A DNA stretch of 64,000 bases from Acanthosepion lycidas (Eukaryota > Mollusca > Cephalopoda > Sepiida > Sepiidae). Under the pieces are notes generated by a model, which worked only from the letters and a program-made list of their open reading frames with translations, was not told the origin of the DNA and searched no databases. Positions 21,020-31,745 of the stretch are shown here, in pieces; positions within the stretch are counted from its first letter, which is position 1, and every line of letters starts with the position of its first letter. Position numbers and translations under genes: made by a program. The stretch covers positions 77,765,643-77,829,642 of the forward strand of contig OZ010574.1 in assembly GCA_963932145.1 (NCBI GenBank), written 5' to 3'.

Positions 21020-21520
21020 TATATATTTGGGCAAAATTTCATCTTTTATACATGTTTTATTGAATGTAAGAGAGATGGGAAAATTTTAAAATTCAAACAA
21101 TTTTTCTTTATGAGGATTAAGTGGGTGTGGAAACTGTCCATAGGGATTATTGTCCTTAGCACGTTCGGCTAATTCATTAGCCATTTTCTCTGGGTTGGTT
21201 GTTAGTGTAGTATTGCGTGCTTGTTTTCTAACCTGTGTTGTATAGGAGTAGTAGCAATTCAATGCTAGTATATCTTCAAGTGATGTTGAGTGTTGGCTTT
21301 AACCGCTTTGAAATACTTCTATTATCTTTAAACTCTTTTGCAATGACACACAGATATACAAATTGATAGATATAAACTGAACCATTGCCATAAATTTCAG
21401 TGGCTTGTTGCTTAGTTTTTGTTGCATTTTCATTCGGATTAAACATGAATAGAGAACAGCATTGGATGTGCATTTTATATTCAGTCACAATTTTCATCAA
21501 AAGAAATTAAAATTATCATT
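21020..21520 (-). pseudogene. Penelope-like element 3' end remnant
   Basis: On the minus strand, SKRLKPTLN (about 21285-21310) matches the end of the GIY-YIG endonuclease tail of Penelope-like elements (K.KP.LN). About 120 bp further on, TGGCTAATGAATTAGCCGAA is the same stem-loop plus GAA word as in the better-kept copy at 55534-56735, followed by ACGTGCTAAGGACAATAATCC. The rest of the coding region is too decayed to align by eye. The family is inferred from the tail and 3' motif. Confidence 0.5.
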
Positions 21521-21604
21521 GCTTGCAAAACAATTATTAAAAGTATGCATACACACGAGCAATAAAGAAACTTTGAAGTATCTTTGACGTTTATGCGCGT
21601 AAAG

Positions 21605-21640
21605 CAGAGGTTAACGCACCGTTAACCTTTACTTTACAGG
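21605..21640. repeat. Small palindrome
   Basis: AGGTTAACG-CAC-CGTTAACCT style symmetry inside AAAGCAGAGGTTAACGCACC; the stem is about 9 bp with flanking partial pairing. Confidence 0.6.
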
Positions 21641-21674
21641 CAAATTCATTCAACGACATTTAACCACAGCATGT

Positions 21675-21930
21675 CGAGTACAAATTTCGGAAGAATTCAT
21701 TGCATTCACTTTCGCACAAATACTTATGTGGAAAATGTTAGAAGTTCTTCTCGTCTTAGCTATGGGTTAAATAGCATGGTAAAATGGACTTTGAAATCTT
21801 GGCTGACAAGCAGTTTAAGAGAAGGACAACTCTCAACCCAAAACTGGTTGGTCGTGGAGCTGGTAAATTCACCCTGTAAAAATCACTTGCTACCAAAACC
21901 ACAGCTGCAACCCCTAGCGTGATATGTCGA
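21675..21930 (+). repeat. tRNA-derived SINE, family 1
   Basis: Plus-strand copy: CATTCACTTTCGCACAAATAC, then TTCTTCTCGTCTTAGCTATG, GGGTTAAATAGCATGGTAAA and TGGACTTTGAAATCTTGGCTG match the order of the other copies. The start of the tRNA-like head is missing. Confidence 0.75.
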
Positions 21931-23019
21931 CAGCCCTGTGATCCACAAGCGAGACTAATGGCAAAAAGGAAGGAGTAGAACTAAGAGAAGAGGAGAACTG
22001 TTTTTGAAGTTTTCTCGGTAAACTTCATAGACACTTCTAAGATTTTTCTAACACTGATAAAAAAATGGCACCGAGAACTTTTTCATGAGTGAAAAGAGAG
22101 AGAAATAAGTGAACTATTTGTCGATGAGTGATTTTCGTTATTTACCAAGTACAAGGTCAAGCAGAGGCTTGGAAGATGCTGTTGCTCCAGTCTTCCTATC
22201 ATAAATGGCCTTGAAACTATTACTCGGAAGACTAGTTTTTACTTGTGGTCGAATAACGACTAGTGGCTTCAGTGAGAAATGCACATGCGCGCACACACTT
22301 ATTGAATCCTAAAGTCAATATGAAAATGATTGGCTTCTGTCAAAGTTAACAATGGAGGCAGCCACTTTTGTTGTTAATTACTGAGTGGGTGAGGTATTTT
22401 TTTTCATATGCTCACTCTATCACTTTCTTATTATAGCATGCAGATGAATAGCCGATTGTCAAGATGTCTGCTTATAGGAGAAAGCGCTGAGTGAAGTGAC
22501 TGCAAATAGATGTAGTCAAAACACGGCTCGTCGCGTTAGTTTCCCCATGATAATAACCATTATGCTACTCTGCACATCTACAAAAAAGTTTGCTATGACC
22601 AATTAGGTTTACTATTCAGAAGTTAGTTAAACATTTTCATAATGAAAAAATAATAAAAACATAGTGAAATTCATTATTGTGAGACGAAGCATTGTCAAAC
22701 AATTATTTTTGACTTGCAATTCTTTTATCTTAATTGCGACTTCCATTGCAAACGGTGAGGCGATGTGAATAATTACGATGGGAAAGCAAACTTAATTGAA
22801 AGAAATAGCAATCATTAAAGAAGAGGGGATTATGTAATGGAATTTAAAAACAGAAAGTTTTGTATAAATGGCGTTTTATGAAATATTCAAACTATCCTCC
22901 TTCTTCAGCAAGACACTGGTGAGATCGTTACAGTTATTAATTTTGGATCTTTTTACCTTTGGTTAATCATGATCACGATTTCGTGATCCGTAACCAAAGA
23001 GAGTCTCAGAGGCAGCTCA
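21931..23019. other. No gene seen
   Basis: Mixed AT-rich sequence. The 22960-23020 stretch has a GATCACGATTTCGTGATC palindrome near 22969-22986. No coding feature found. Confidence 0.4.
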
Positions 23020-23395
23020 TGTACATTGGCTGATAGCCGCTCAAAGTGGAACAACGCAATCCTAATAAACACCAAGTAAAACTTGCTTTGGGTAAAGGTT
23101 TATTTTAGTTGTGCTTTCCTCTGTTCGTCTTCACTCAGCTTCTGGTCACATCACTTTAAATTCTTGTAAAATATTCATTTTTCTTTACCAATCACTAATC
23201 TGTCCCAAAACGCGAGATTCGTTCACGAAAGAAGAGAAATGCTAATGTCCACTCTTGCTTTATCGTCTAATCATGGGGAACCAATTTTACAAGTGTAGGC
23301 ACATTTCCAAAATAGTCCGACTGTGAATGGCTTGAATTCAATTTTTACCTATACAACCCTAGGAGGACAGTTTCTATTCAGTTTATTAAAAAAAA
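23020..23395 (-). repeat. Left arm of inverted duplication
   Basis: About 330-370 bp here are the reverse complement of about 25590-25955. Matching words include GCTGATAGCCGCTCAAAGTG, CTTTACCAATCACTAATCTG, TTATCGTCTAATCATGGGGA and CAAGTGTAGGCACATTTCC. Identity is high, with single-base differences and small gaps. The arms are about 2.2 kb apart. Confidence 0.92.
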
Positions 23396-23574
23396 ACAAA
23401 AAAAAAAAAAAAACAAAAACAAAAATACTTGTCATCTTTAAATTCAGTAAAACGATCTATTTGAGGAACTATCTTGCTTTAGTCACTCACATGTATATCT
23501 AGGACAATGTAGCCTTTTAGAGCCCATACCCAATTAAGGATGGTTCTGTCCTCCTTCTATGGCTACAGCCCTGT

Positions 23575-23770
23575 TTGATATATTATTTACCAGAGTTCGA
23601 ATTCAGAGTTTTCTCAGTGCTAGGGAGCCCAGCCATTCCTGCCATTTAACCCATATCTAGAAGAAGATGGATTCATGACTTTTTGAAGGTTATAATCCGA
23701 AGTGAACAAAAAGCTTGGTTAGAGTTTGAACTCGACACGTTGGTTTTTCGCGCTGATAAGACTTACACTA
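23575..23770 (-). repeat. tRNA-derived SINE, family 1
   Basis: Minus-strand copy shown by CCTGCCATTTAACCCATATC, GATGGATTCATGACTTTTTG and AGTTTGAACTCGACACGTTGG, the last being the complement of a B-box-like region. Confidence 0.7.
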
Positions 23771-23964
23771 TCCGGAAATCCAAGTGGAAAATAATTACCT
23801 TCAATTGCAATCCGTAATTATACAGATATAATGGGTCTTTTGATAACACGTTTCTCGTTATGGCTGATGCCATAACGACTCCAGGAGAGTCAATCTTTTC
23901 AACTTCCCGAGTTAACGTTTTCCCCTGACATGAAGTGGAAAGATTATATTGAATCAATTGCTAG

Positions 23965-24610
23965 ATCTGCGGGTAGGAAAGTTGATTCACTGTGTCGTGC
24001 TAGACATGTTTCTCATCAGAATTTATCTTACACATTTATAAACCTACCATTAGTCCACGCATTGAATATTGCTGTCACATCTGTTTTTCTGCTCCTGCTA
24101 TGTATTTAGAGATTCTTGATAAAATACAAAGAAGAATCTGCAATGTTGTTGATACTTACCTGGTATCTCGGCTTCAGTCACTTTCCCACTGTTGTAACGT
24201 AGCTTCTCTGTGACTTCTCTATAAATATTTTCATGGTAATTGTTTTATGAAGAACTTTCCTCTATGGTATCAAAACTCTATGAATTTAAGCGCAGTGCTA
24301 GATTGGTGGCAAAGTATCATCATTTTATATTTGAAATGGCTAAACATAACCGTAAGTTCTATGCTAACACTTTCTTCTTTCGCATTTCTCGCTTGTGAAA
24401 CTCATTTCCGGATTCTTGCTTTCTAGTCAAGTTTCATCTTCAAAAATTTAAAAATGTCAATCATTATCGTCTTAAAACCGTTTTTTTATTTTTCTCGCTT
24501 CTTAATATTGTTTTTTCTTTTCTTATGCATATTCTCTCACACTCAGTAACCCTCCTTGCAGCTTAGTAGCTTTATTGTCTTACTTGAGGTCAAATGATTT
24601 AAAAAAGTTA
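23965..24610 (+). pseudogene. LINE family A 3' end (RT C-terminus and 3' UTR)
   Basis: Best of the four 3'-end copies. In shifting frames one can follow VDSLCRAR, the EYCCH-like block at 24066, LEILDKIQRRI.NVV at about 24110, SHCCNVASL at 24190, FHG and YEFK near 24285, then MAKHNRKFYANTFFFRISR (24340-24395). The UTR word CTTAGTAGCTTTATTGTCTTAC follows, then an A-rich end near 24605. It is 5'-truncated and has no open frame. Confidence 0.82.
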
Positions 24611-25589
24611 TAAGAAATAAGGTTACATTAAATCTGGTGGTGGGTAATCACCTCGGCAGTTAATATATCTTCCTAGAAATATTTCGTTTAGATAAAATCA
24701 ATGACAATGGAAAGGTGTTCCATATTGTTGAAAATAAACTCCTACGCTATCAAAAGGCAAAAAAAAATGTACAACTGCTATTTGAAGCAGGAAGTATTTC
24801 AGTTCCGTATATGGTAAAGAGCATTAAGAAACATTTTAGGAGATCAAGCGTTCGAAATATGTCATCCAGGTCATCTTCCTTGAAATCCAAATCCTTCATT
24901 TCATCATTATTTAAGTTCAGACGGATTTTAAAGAATATGTTGTCCTTGATCTCAAAGTCGTTCTTTGTCAACTATTCTTTAGTACATACTTTCACTTACT
25001 GCACCATTTCCATAAGGTTCAGTCACCTATGGTCTCATAGCTGCTGCATTTTAACCCAGATTAAAAATGAAGAGTAAAGATTATTGGATGTGCATCTTAT
25101 ATTCAGTCCTGATTTTCATCAATTATGCAGACAATTATTAAAAACTATGCAATCACAATCAATAAAGAGACTTTGAAATGTCTTGAATGGATTTAAATTA
25201 ATATTTCCGGAACAAATAAATTGGAAGAAGTGATCTCACTTCTTGGTCATGATCATCAAATTTAAGCTTCTTGGATTTCTTTTTACAAGTATAAATAGAA
25301 CGAATAATATTTTTATTTAATATAGCCTTGTTCTTTATATGACATGAAGAATAGAATAACCCATGTCTTGGAATATGACTGAAAATCAAATGCAAAATAG
25401 TTTCTTAATTATAAAGATTTTAAATTGCCAAAAACAAAATGTGCAAAATATATTTATTCAAATATTGACAGACCAAAAATAAAATAAAAAAGAAAATTCC
25501 CAGAAATGCTATTACTGAAAATCAAATTCAAAGTGTCTTTGTACATACGTAATATTTGTAATATAGTCGCAATGTACACGTTTTGTATA
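24611..25589. other. Unrecognised region with a 120-codon frame and a dispersed repeat
   Basis: A plus-strand frame (24715-25077) and a shadowing minus frame rich in Asp, Leu and Phe (24750-24971) are open, but neither has a motif I recognise. Positions 25040-25190 are a direct-orientation copy of 21410-21590: TTGGATGTGCATCTTATATTCAGTC, GATTTTCATCAA and AATCAATAAAGAGACTTTGAA. The repeat lies next to the Penelope remnant at the first site, so it may belong to that element. Confidence 0.45.
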
Positions 25590-25955
25590 AACTCAATATA
25601 AATTGTTCTATTAACGGTTGTATAGGTAAAAATTGAATTCAAGCCATTCACAGTCGGACTATTTTGGAAATGTGCCTACACTTGTAAAATTGGTTCCCCA
25701 TGATTAGACGATAAAGCAAGAGTGGACATTAGCATTCTCTCTTCTTCCGTGAACGAATCTCGCTTTTTTTGGACAGATTAGTGATTGGTAAAGAAAAATG
25801 AATATTTTAAAAGAATTTAAAGTGATGAGACTATAAGCTGAGTGAAGACGAACAGAGGAAAGCACAACTAAAAAAAACCTTTACCCAAAGCAAGTTTTGT
25901 TCGGTGTTTATTAGAATTGCATTGTTCCACTTTGAGCGGCTATCAGCTAATGTTG
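25590..25955 (+). repeat. Right arm of inverted duplication
   Basis: Inverted partner of 23020-23395. The best match runs from GGTAAAAATTGAATTCAAGCC to GAGCGGCTATCAGC. The match becomes weaker before about 25625. Confidence 0.92.
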
Positions 25956-26130
25956 CGATTACAGCAGACATTACCAGTATTTAAAGCGTTCGAAGGAAAA
26001 GTTGACAAAACCTTGGTATTCCATCGTAGCAGTAGAGCAAATATCATATGTGAAAAATTCAATAGCTTCTTCATTCTTCAAATTTCGCCGGATTACAATT
26101 TATTCTAGAGATTATAGAAACATTTTGATG
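25956..26130. other. No gene seen
   Basis: Spacer between the inverted duplication and a tetranucleotide run; no feature. Confidence 0.4.
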
Positions 26131-26131
26131 G

Positions 26132-26192
<61 letters not shown>

Positions 26193-26242
26193 GTGTGTGT
26201 GTGCGTGTATACAAAGAGGGAGGGAGAGAGAGAGAGAGAGTG
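26131..26242. repeat. TCTA, GT and GA microsatellites
   Basis: (TCTA)n at 26131-26191, a short GT run to about 26206 and a GA-rich run at 26216-26240. Confidence 0.95.
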
Positions 26243-26289
26243 AAGTAATTGAGAAAATTATAAAGAAAATATATGGAAAAACAGTATAA

Positions 26290-26800
26290 TTGAAAAAACT
26301 TTAGTAATGTAGAATTTAGACAAACAAAACAATAATTCAATAAAACCGCTCTCAGCTTCAATGACGGCCTCGACCTCGACCTGGGAAGCAACTATATACC
26401 CAGACCATGTGGTTCACGTTCACGATGAATATCACTACAATGATGGTCGTCAACGATTCATTGGTATAGTGATACTGCTTGTCTCTTCCCTTTCGACAAC
26501 GTTCCAAAAGTAAGATCAGAAGATACAAATCAGGATAACTTGGAGGATAATTGCTGGGGTTGTTATGATCGTGAAAGTTTTTCGATCAGTTAATCCTGGA
26601 TCACGTGGGTCATGTATGGTGAGGAGAAGAGGTCTACTATAATACCTCGATCGAGGGTTGATAACTGCGAGGCAAGGTTTCCTTATTCCAAACCGTCTAA
26701 CAATATTCGACCGCAATTTTAGTGCAAATGCTTTTCTAGTTGCATTTATATATACATATCCTGGCCAAATCCAGATTAGCATCTGACGCCATGTTACTTA
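26290..26800 (-). pseudogene. Tc1/mariner transposase C-terminal remnant
   Basis: On the minus strand the transposase end VEAVIEAESGFIE is clear at about 26330-26370. Before it comes a YPPSYPDLYLL block (about 26520-26560) corresponding to the WPPNSPDxNPLD region that holds the third catalytic Asp, then NKQYHYTNESL. The family is probably the one at 33475-34150. It is frameshifted, with no usable start. Confidence 0.65.
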
Positions 26801-27320
26801 GTCATGTGATTTCGTAACTTGTCATGTCTTCATTTAATTGTAGGGTGTTGTTGAATTCCAGCAGCATCGCCTTTGCTCAGGCCAAGTTGCTGAACTAATA
26901 AATTTTAGCTAATAATTCTGATTATATTTTGACAACTGAAATTGTCTCCATTGTAAAAATGCACAAATGCAAACTTTTAGATATACATTTTACGTTATAT
27001 ATAAGGATTAAAGAAAGTTTTTTTTATAAACTTTTGCTTGATTATTTTTTCCTACATTTCGAGTCGTTTGCTTTGTTTCCGGTGATAATTTCAATATAAA
27101 TTATTCGATGCCTGATTACTTCATGAGTTATTATGTCATTATGATATTATTATGATATTATTATAATATTTATTATTATAGCATTATTATCATATCATCA
27201 TATGATATTATTATCATATTATTATCATAAGTTCTTATGTTATTATCATAAGTTATTATCAAAGAAAATGTTTTGAAAGCCGAATGTACAGTATTTATAT
27301 TCAAATTTTCACCGGAAATA
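26801..27320. other. No gene; ATT-rich low-complexity tract
   Basis: Positions 27120-27255 are simple TATTATGATATTATTA-type sequence. The rest is unremarkable. Confidence 0.45.
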
Positions 27321-27324
27321 AGGA

Positions 27325-28010
27325 TAATGGTTCACTTCACTCAGTGATATGGCCAGATCATTTCTTCCTTTGTCTCTTTTTTTGCCTAAAGTGGTGCTTT
27401 GTATGATGATCGTGGAAAGATTCTTATCTTTTATGATGCGCCCAAACCATTTCAACTTTCTCTTTTGACCAGCTACCTCCATATGCGTGAATTCTATTTG
27501 GAGGATATGTCACTTCACTCAGTGATATGGCCAGATCATTTCTTCCTTTGTCTCTTTTTTTGCCTAAAGTGGTGCTTTGTAGGATGATCGTGGAAAGATT
27601 CTTATCTTTTATGATGCGCCCAAACCATTTCAACTTTCTCTTTTGACCAGCTACCTCCATATGCGTGAATTCTATTTGGAGGATATGTCACTTCACTCAG
27701 TGATATGGCCAGATCATTTCTTCCTTTGTCTCTTTTTTTGCCTAAAGTGGTGCTTTGTAGGATGGTTGTGAAAAGATTCTTATCTCTTATGACGCGACCA
27801 AACCATTTAAACTTTCTCTTCTGACCAGCTACCTCCAAATGCGTGAATTCCATTCGAAGGATCTATCACTTCACTCAGTGATATGGCCAGATCATTTCTT
27901 CCTTTGTCTCGCTCTTTTTTTGCCTAAAGTGGTGCTTTGTAGGATGCCAGTGGAAAGATTCTTATCTCTTATGATGTAACCATAGCATTTCAACTTTCTC
28001 TAATTGATGT
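27325..28010 (-). repeat. 178-bp tandem repeat derived from a LINE C-terminus
   Basis: Four copies begin (CACTTCACTCAGTGATATGG) at 27333, 27511, 27689 and 27867, a period of exactly 178 bp. The first three are nearly identical; the last is more diverged and decays by 28010. On the minus strand each copy codes for AGQKRKLKWFGRIIKDKNL, then TILQSTTLGKKRDKGRNDLA, a degraded form of the well-known LINE tail KRKL.WFGHV.RDK..TILQG...GKR.RGRP. The repeat unit therefore arose from the end of a LINE reading frame. 178 is not a multiple of three, so the frame shifts from copy to copy, although two copies still overlap in long open frames. Confidence 0.9.
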
Positions 28011-28089
28011 TATTTTTCTCAGTTCTTGACACATGTGAGGCACTATCAAAGAGAAAACAGGACCATTATCAAAGAGGAAACAAGATCAG

Positions 28090-28090
<1 letters not shown>

Positions 28091-28135
<45 letters not shown>
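28091..28135. repeat. TATC microsatellite
   Basis: (TATC)n run of about 45 bp. Confidence 0.95.
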
Positions 28136-28136
<1 letters not shown>

Positions 28137-28389
28137 GGATGGATTGATTGATTCTCCGTTTTTTTAACTGAACAAGCTTCTCACGTGAATTGTTTACAGT
28201 GGACAATTGTCTGATACCCACAATCATAGTAGCGTGTAATGTACCGGTACAATCGCAGGCTTTTTGAATCGGACTTTTCCATCGCGTAGCTGCATGTTGG
28301 CCATTTTCTCCTATAAGAAGCTCATTGAACCTTTTCCAACCCGATTTTCCAGGCCAGTTTGTATTTTTACTTCACCTAGTTTGATAGTC
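28136..28389. other. No gene seen
   Basis: Short spacer before a SINE; nothing recognised. Confidence 0.4.
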
Positions 28390-28560
28390 ATCCAAGAATA
28401 TAGGGCCCAGTATTTCTTCATATTTACCTATAGCTAGGGGAGAAGAGATAGATTCATACCTTTCCCAAGGTTATTTGAGCATAAGTGCATGTAACGAACT
28501 CAATTGGAATTCGAACACGGATCTCCGTTCTCTTTTCGATCCGTTATACCAGTCACACAT
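28390..28560 (-). repeat. tRNA-derived SINE, family 1
   Basis: Minus-strand copy: TTACCTATAGCTAGGGGAGA, ATTCATACCTTTCCCAAGG, TAAGTGCATGTAACG and GGAATTCGAACACGG (complement of the B box) are in the right order. The tRNA-like head is well kept. Confidence 0.8.
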
Positions 28561-28592
28561 TCAAGTTTACAGCACTTGATATGTCCGTAACC

Positions 28593-28674
<82 letters not shown>

Positions 28675-28676
28675 AT
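28593..28676. repeat. TA microsatellite
   Basis: About 80 bp of (TA)n with one T insertion near 28661. Confidence 0.97.
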
Positions 28677-28689
28677 AATTATACGCAAA

Positions 28690-29300
28690 TACAGATTGCG
28701 ATAAGCCAGCCATGTTATTTGTATGGCAGACCAAAACAATTAATGTATGGAGAACTGGAAATGGGGAAAAGACTGTAGCAGAAGCCAAAACATCGTTACA
28801 AAGATTGCCTTAAAGAATCACTATGCAAGTATAATGTTGGTGTGGATAACCGGGAGATTCTAGCTGAAGACCGGGTTTCTTGGATAGCTGGTGTTTCTGA
28901 TGGCGTCAAGATCTTCCATGAGACATCACAAAAATATGAAGAGAGGGATTCGGAAGGGATCCCCGAATAAACATAAGCTGCCAACCTGTCCATGTGCCCA
29001 ATGCAAGCGGATATGTCTGTCCACGGCAGGTCTACTCAGTCACCAGAAATCACAATAACACCAACAATCTATTCCGTATGACGATTTCATATTGGCATGA
29101 TTTGAATGTCTGATCTACACGAGAGTTTGAAACTTCAGGACGGGCATGACAAGCCATATGAAAAGACACATTGGAAGTGATGATGCTCAAAGTCAACTTC
29201 CAATCACCCAGAGATGATTTGACATACCATATATGTAACAAGAAATGCAGATCGATGGCTGCCTTTATGAGCCACCGTCGTCCACACAACGAATGAATGC
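28690..29300 (+). pseudogene. LINE tail with C-terminal zinc-finger remnants
   Basis: After the TA run one frame reads LYGRPKQLMYGELEMGKR, the usual end of a LINE polyprotein (LP..LLYGEL..GKR..G..), then RYKDCLKESLCKYNV and a WIAGVSDGVKIF block. CPCAQCKRICLSTAGLLSHQ follows at 28990-29050, a zinc-finger-like tail with two Cys pairs and a His. Further on are GMTSHMKRHI (about 29140) and, in another frame, YHICNKKCRSMAAFMSHRR to a stop near 29295, both with H-x3-H spacing. Stops and shifts separate the pieces. Known biology: several LINE groups end in C2H2 or CCHC fingers. Confidence 0.7.
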
Positions 29301-29385
29301 AGTGTTGTGGGAATGGGGGGAGAGTTTAACTGATGAACTGGACATGTCAGTGATGTTCATATTCGCTTTGTGATTCGACAGCCTC

Positions 29386-29388
<3 letters not shown>

Positions 29389-29431
<43 letters not shown>
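29389..29431. repeat. TA microsatellite
   Basis: (TA)n run after the LINE tail. Confidence 0.95.
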
Positions 29432-29433
<2 letters not shown>

Positions 29434-29680
29434 CACCCATACTCTTTCCAACTCCTGCCGCTAAGCCACACGCATATATTTACACATTTTATTTAATACT
29501 GATGATTGAAATGTCTCTTATTTTCCTTTTTTGATTCTTTGTCTATGCTAGCTAAGTTATCACAATGTAGCAAACATTCTGAATTTATATTTCTGTTCTT
29601 AGCTTTATGCTATTTGCGAGCGTATATAGCTGTGCATTTGTCTCCAGATTTAGATATTTAAAAATTTGAGTTTAGAACTA
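29432..29680. other. No gene seen
   Basis: AT-rich spacer; nothing recognised. Confidence 0.4.
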
Positions 29681-29684
29681 CGAG

Positions 29685-29760
29685 GTGGTCAGTGGTTATC
29701 AGCCCAATGGAATAGGCAAATACAGTTCGAGTTCCAGGTGTATTTTCACATTGGGGTTTA
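29685..29760 (+). repeat. tRNA-like SINE head or tRNA relic
   Basis: GTGGTCAGTGGTTATCAGCC resembles an A box (TGGYNNARTGG), and AGTTCGAGTTCCAG about 35 bases on is a good B box (GTTCGANTCC). The anticodon arm and acceptor do not fold convincingly, so a SINE head or a pseudo-tRNA is more likely than a working tRNA gene. Confidence 0.5.
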
Positions 29761-30324
29761 CTAAATATATTTACAAGGTCTCAGTAATACCTGCCATTGG
29801 TACCGCAATTTAAACAACCATTAAACTCAAAAAGAATGAACGCCTAGGGAGAAGTTGGATGACCGTATACGAAAGGTTTTATTTTATAGAAAGAAAACAT
29901 ACTGTCAAAGTTTAGAAATAGCTTATATGTCTTCTTTCAAAACCTGAAAAAGTAATACTTTACTCATAATTCCAGCAAGTTATTTTGTAAGACGCTGTGC
30001 TTTTGCCACGTGGCGGAAAAGCAGCCTCTCTTCACGGCGTACCAAATGGTGCATCTTTCAATGGTCGTTAAGGGTCACATGTCCAGCGACGTATGGTGTA
30101 TACTAATTAAAGAGGATGGAAAGTCAACAACACTTATATTCACTTTGTAATAATAATAATTGGGAAAGACATGGATTCACGCCATTTCGATGTGTCTAAT
30201 CATCAGATATTGTAAAAAAACAAACGTCTCGTCGTTTGTATGTCACAATGATTAACTTGGAAAAGAGGAGGTGAGGGAGCACTGCTTTACCTTTGTGTCC
30301 AAGTCGCTATAACGAATTTGTGGG
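29761..30324. other. No gene seen
   Basis: Mixed sequence with a short GC-richer patch at 30000-30080 (CCACGTGGCGG) that I cannot assign. Confidence 0.4.
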
Positions 30325-30590
30325 TAGTGTAATGGCTACCGGCTCTCAAAGAGAAATCGGTGAGCCGGGTTTAAATTCCGATCGAGTAAGTTACATTCAC
30401 TTTACCACTAATACTCTTTGGAAAGGGATGAATCTATCTCTTCTTGCCAGAGCTATAGATTAAATAGCAGGGTAGACTGGGCTCTGATTAGCCCTGATTG
30501 ACAACTAGTCTAGAAATGGTGACTGGATAATAAAACTCATATTCCAGTAGCCTCGGTCACTAGTAAAAATGCACAATAACTTTTTCAAGT
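30325..30590 (+). repeat. tRNA-derived SINE, family 1, fullest copy
   Basis: GTGTAATGGCTACCGGCTCTC gives the A-box side and GCCGGGTTTAAATTCCGATC the B box. Then follow TTACATTCACTTTACCACTA, GGAAAGGGATGAATC, TCTTCTTGCCAGAGCTATAG and TAAATAGCAGGGTAGACTGG. The tail runs through ACTAGTCTAGAAATGG to about 30590. It is the reference for the other eight copies here. Confidence 0.85.
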
Positions 30591-31090
30591 CACGTGAGAT
30601 TGGTAATCTGGCGTAAATGTAGGAATGAGAGAAGGAGTATTTTGAACATTAAAAAAGGAAATAAAGAAAAAGAAGTAAAAAAAAAAAAGAACAAATGAAA
30701 GTAAAACAAAAGTAAAACAAAGACGCACCAGTGGAGAAAAGAACAAATGGGTTCCCTCTTCAAAATATCAGGAATAACCCCGATTTTTAATAAAATTCAT
30801 GAAAAGGTCAGAGAGTATGCTTGCTTAGTTAAGAATGATGGGTTTGAATTTGATAGCATGGAAAAAGGAAATTATGTTTGTAGTTCACAGAAAAACCAGT
30901 CAGTCCATCAGGTCAGTCGATCAAGTCAGTCGATCAAGTCAGTCGAAGATCATGTGATTAATCGCTATATCTCAGGTTAGTGTCATTCTGCTACCGAGAG
31001 TTACAGACTGTCTAATCCTAAACAAAAAAGAACCCCAGACAAAAAAGATCAACCATAAAATAATTGTTGCTTCTATCTTTCATTATTGTT
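30591..31090. other. No gene; AGTCAGTCGATCA repeats
   Basis: Positions 30898-30950 contain a short tandem of CAGTCGATCAAGT. It sits inside a 78-codon frame (30747-30980) that is rich in Ser and Gln at its end and has no known domain. A-rich runs lie at 30655-30720. Confidence 0.45.
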
Positions 31091-31745
31091 ATATTTCATA
31101 GGCTGGATGTGTGTACAAAATAAGAAAAATGTCAGATTCTGGAAGGCTAATGCATAGAAAGCTTTTCTGGTTTTGAGAAGCGGTCACTTGCATGGCGAAT
31201 AGGTCCATCATTTGTCTCGAAACGTCGCGTATTGTGAGTGTTAGCGGGTTCTCTGAAACGAGGTCCTTTTTTAGAAAGTCTTTATACCACTTAACTGTGT
31301 CCGTGTGAGGCGATTTGTTCAAGGTGTCCGGCCTGACGAAGGCGGTTATCGACGGCTACGGCTTAGTGCATCTAGGTTGAGATGTCTCATTAATGACGGA
31401 ATATCCCTCATCTGACTAGTGGTTCGAGGCGAATTCTGGGTCAACAAAGAGTTGTCTCGGTGGAACTGGTCGTTTTGCCAGAATACGTCAGTTGCAGTGA
31501 AGCCAATTCTGTTTATAGAAATATAGACACGTTGTGTGATATGAAGAAATACTGCATCTTTGTATTTATTAATCGTGGTGCGAAAGAAGATCATAGTAAT
31601 TTGTCTCTTTTTTCGCATCGTTTGGTCGTCTACTTTAAGCATAAGCTTAAATTTCACATCAAGATGAATAGAGATGCTGTCATTGTCGAACACTGGCGAA
31701 AGGTGGGTAAATGTGACATGATTGTGCTGTGTGGGAGAAACTAAC
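31091..31745. other. Unrecognised region with a GAAACGTCGCG box
   Basis: Overlapping open frames on both strands (minus 31089-31322 and 31346-31693; plus 31460-31744) have no motif I can name. GTCCATCATTTGTCTCGAAACGTCGCG at 31203-31229 resembles stem II and GAAA of a hammerhead but lacks the CTGATGA side. It may be an old Penelope terminus. Evidence is weak. Confidence 0.3.

Noticed and set aside
24715-25077. hAT-like or other transposase in the 120-codon frame
   Set aside because: No catalytic or dimerisation motif could be aligned with confidence on either strand.
29685-29760. Functional tRNA gene
   Set aside because: A and B boxes are present but the acceptor and anticodon stems do not pair well; a SINE head is simpler.
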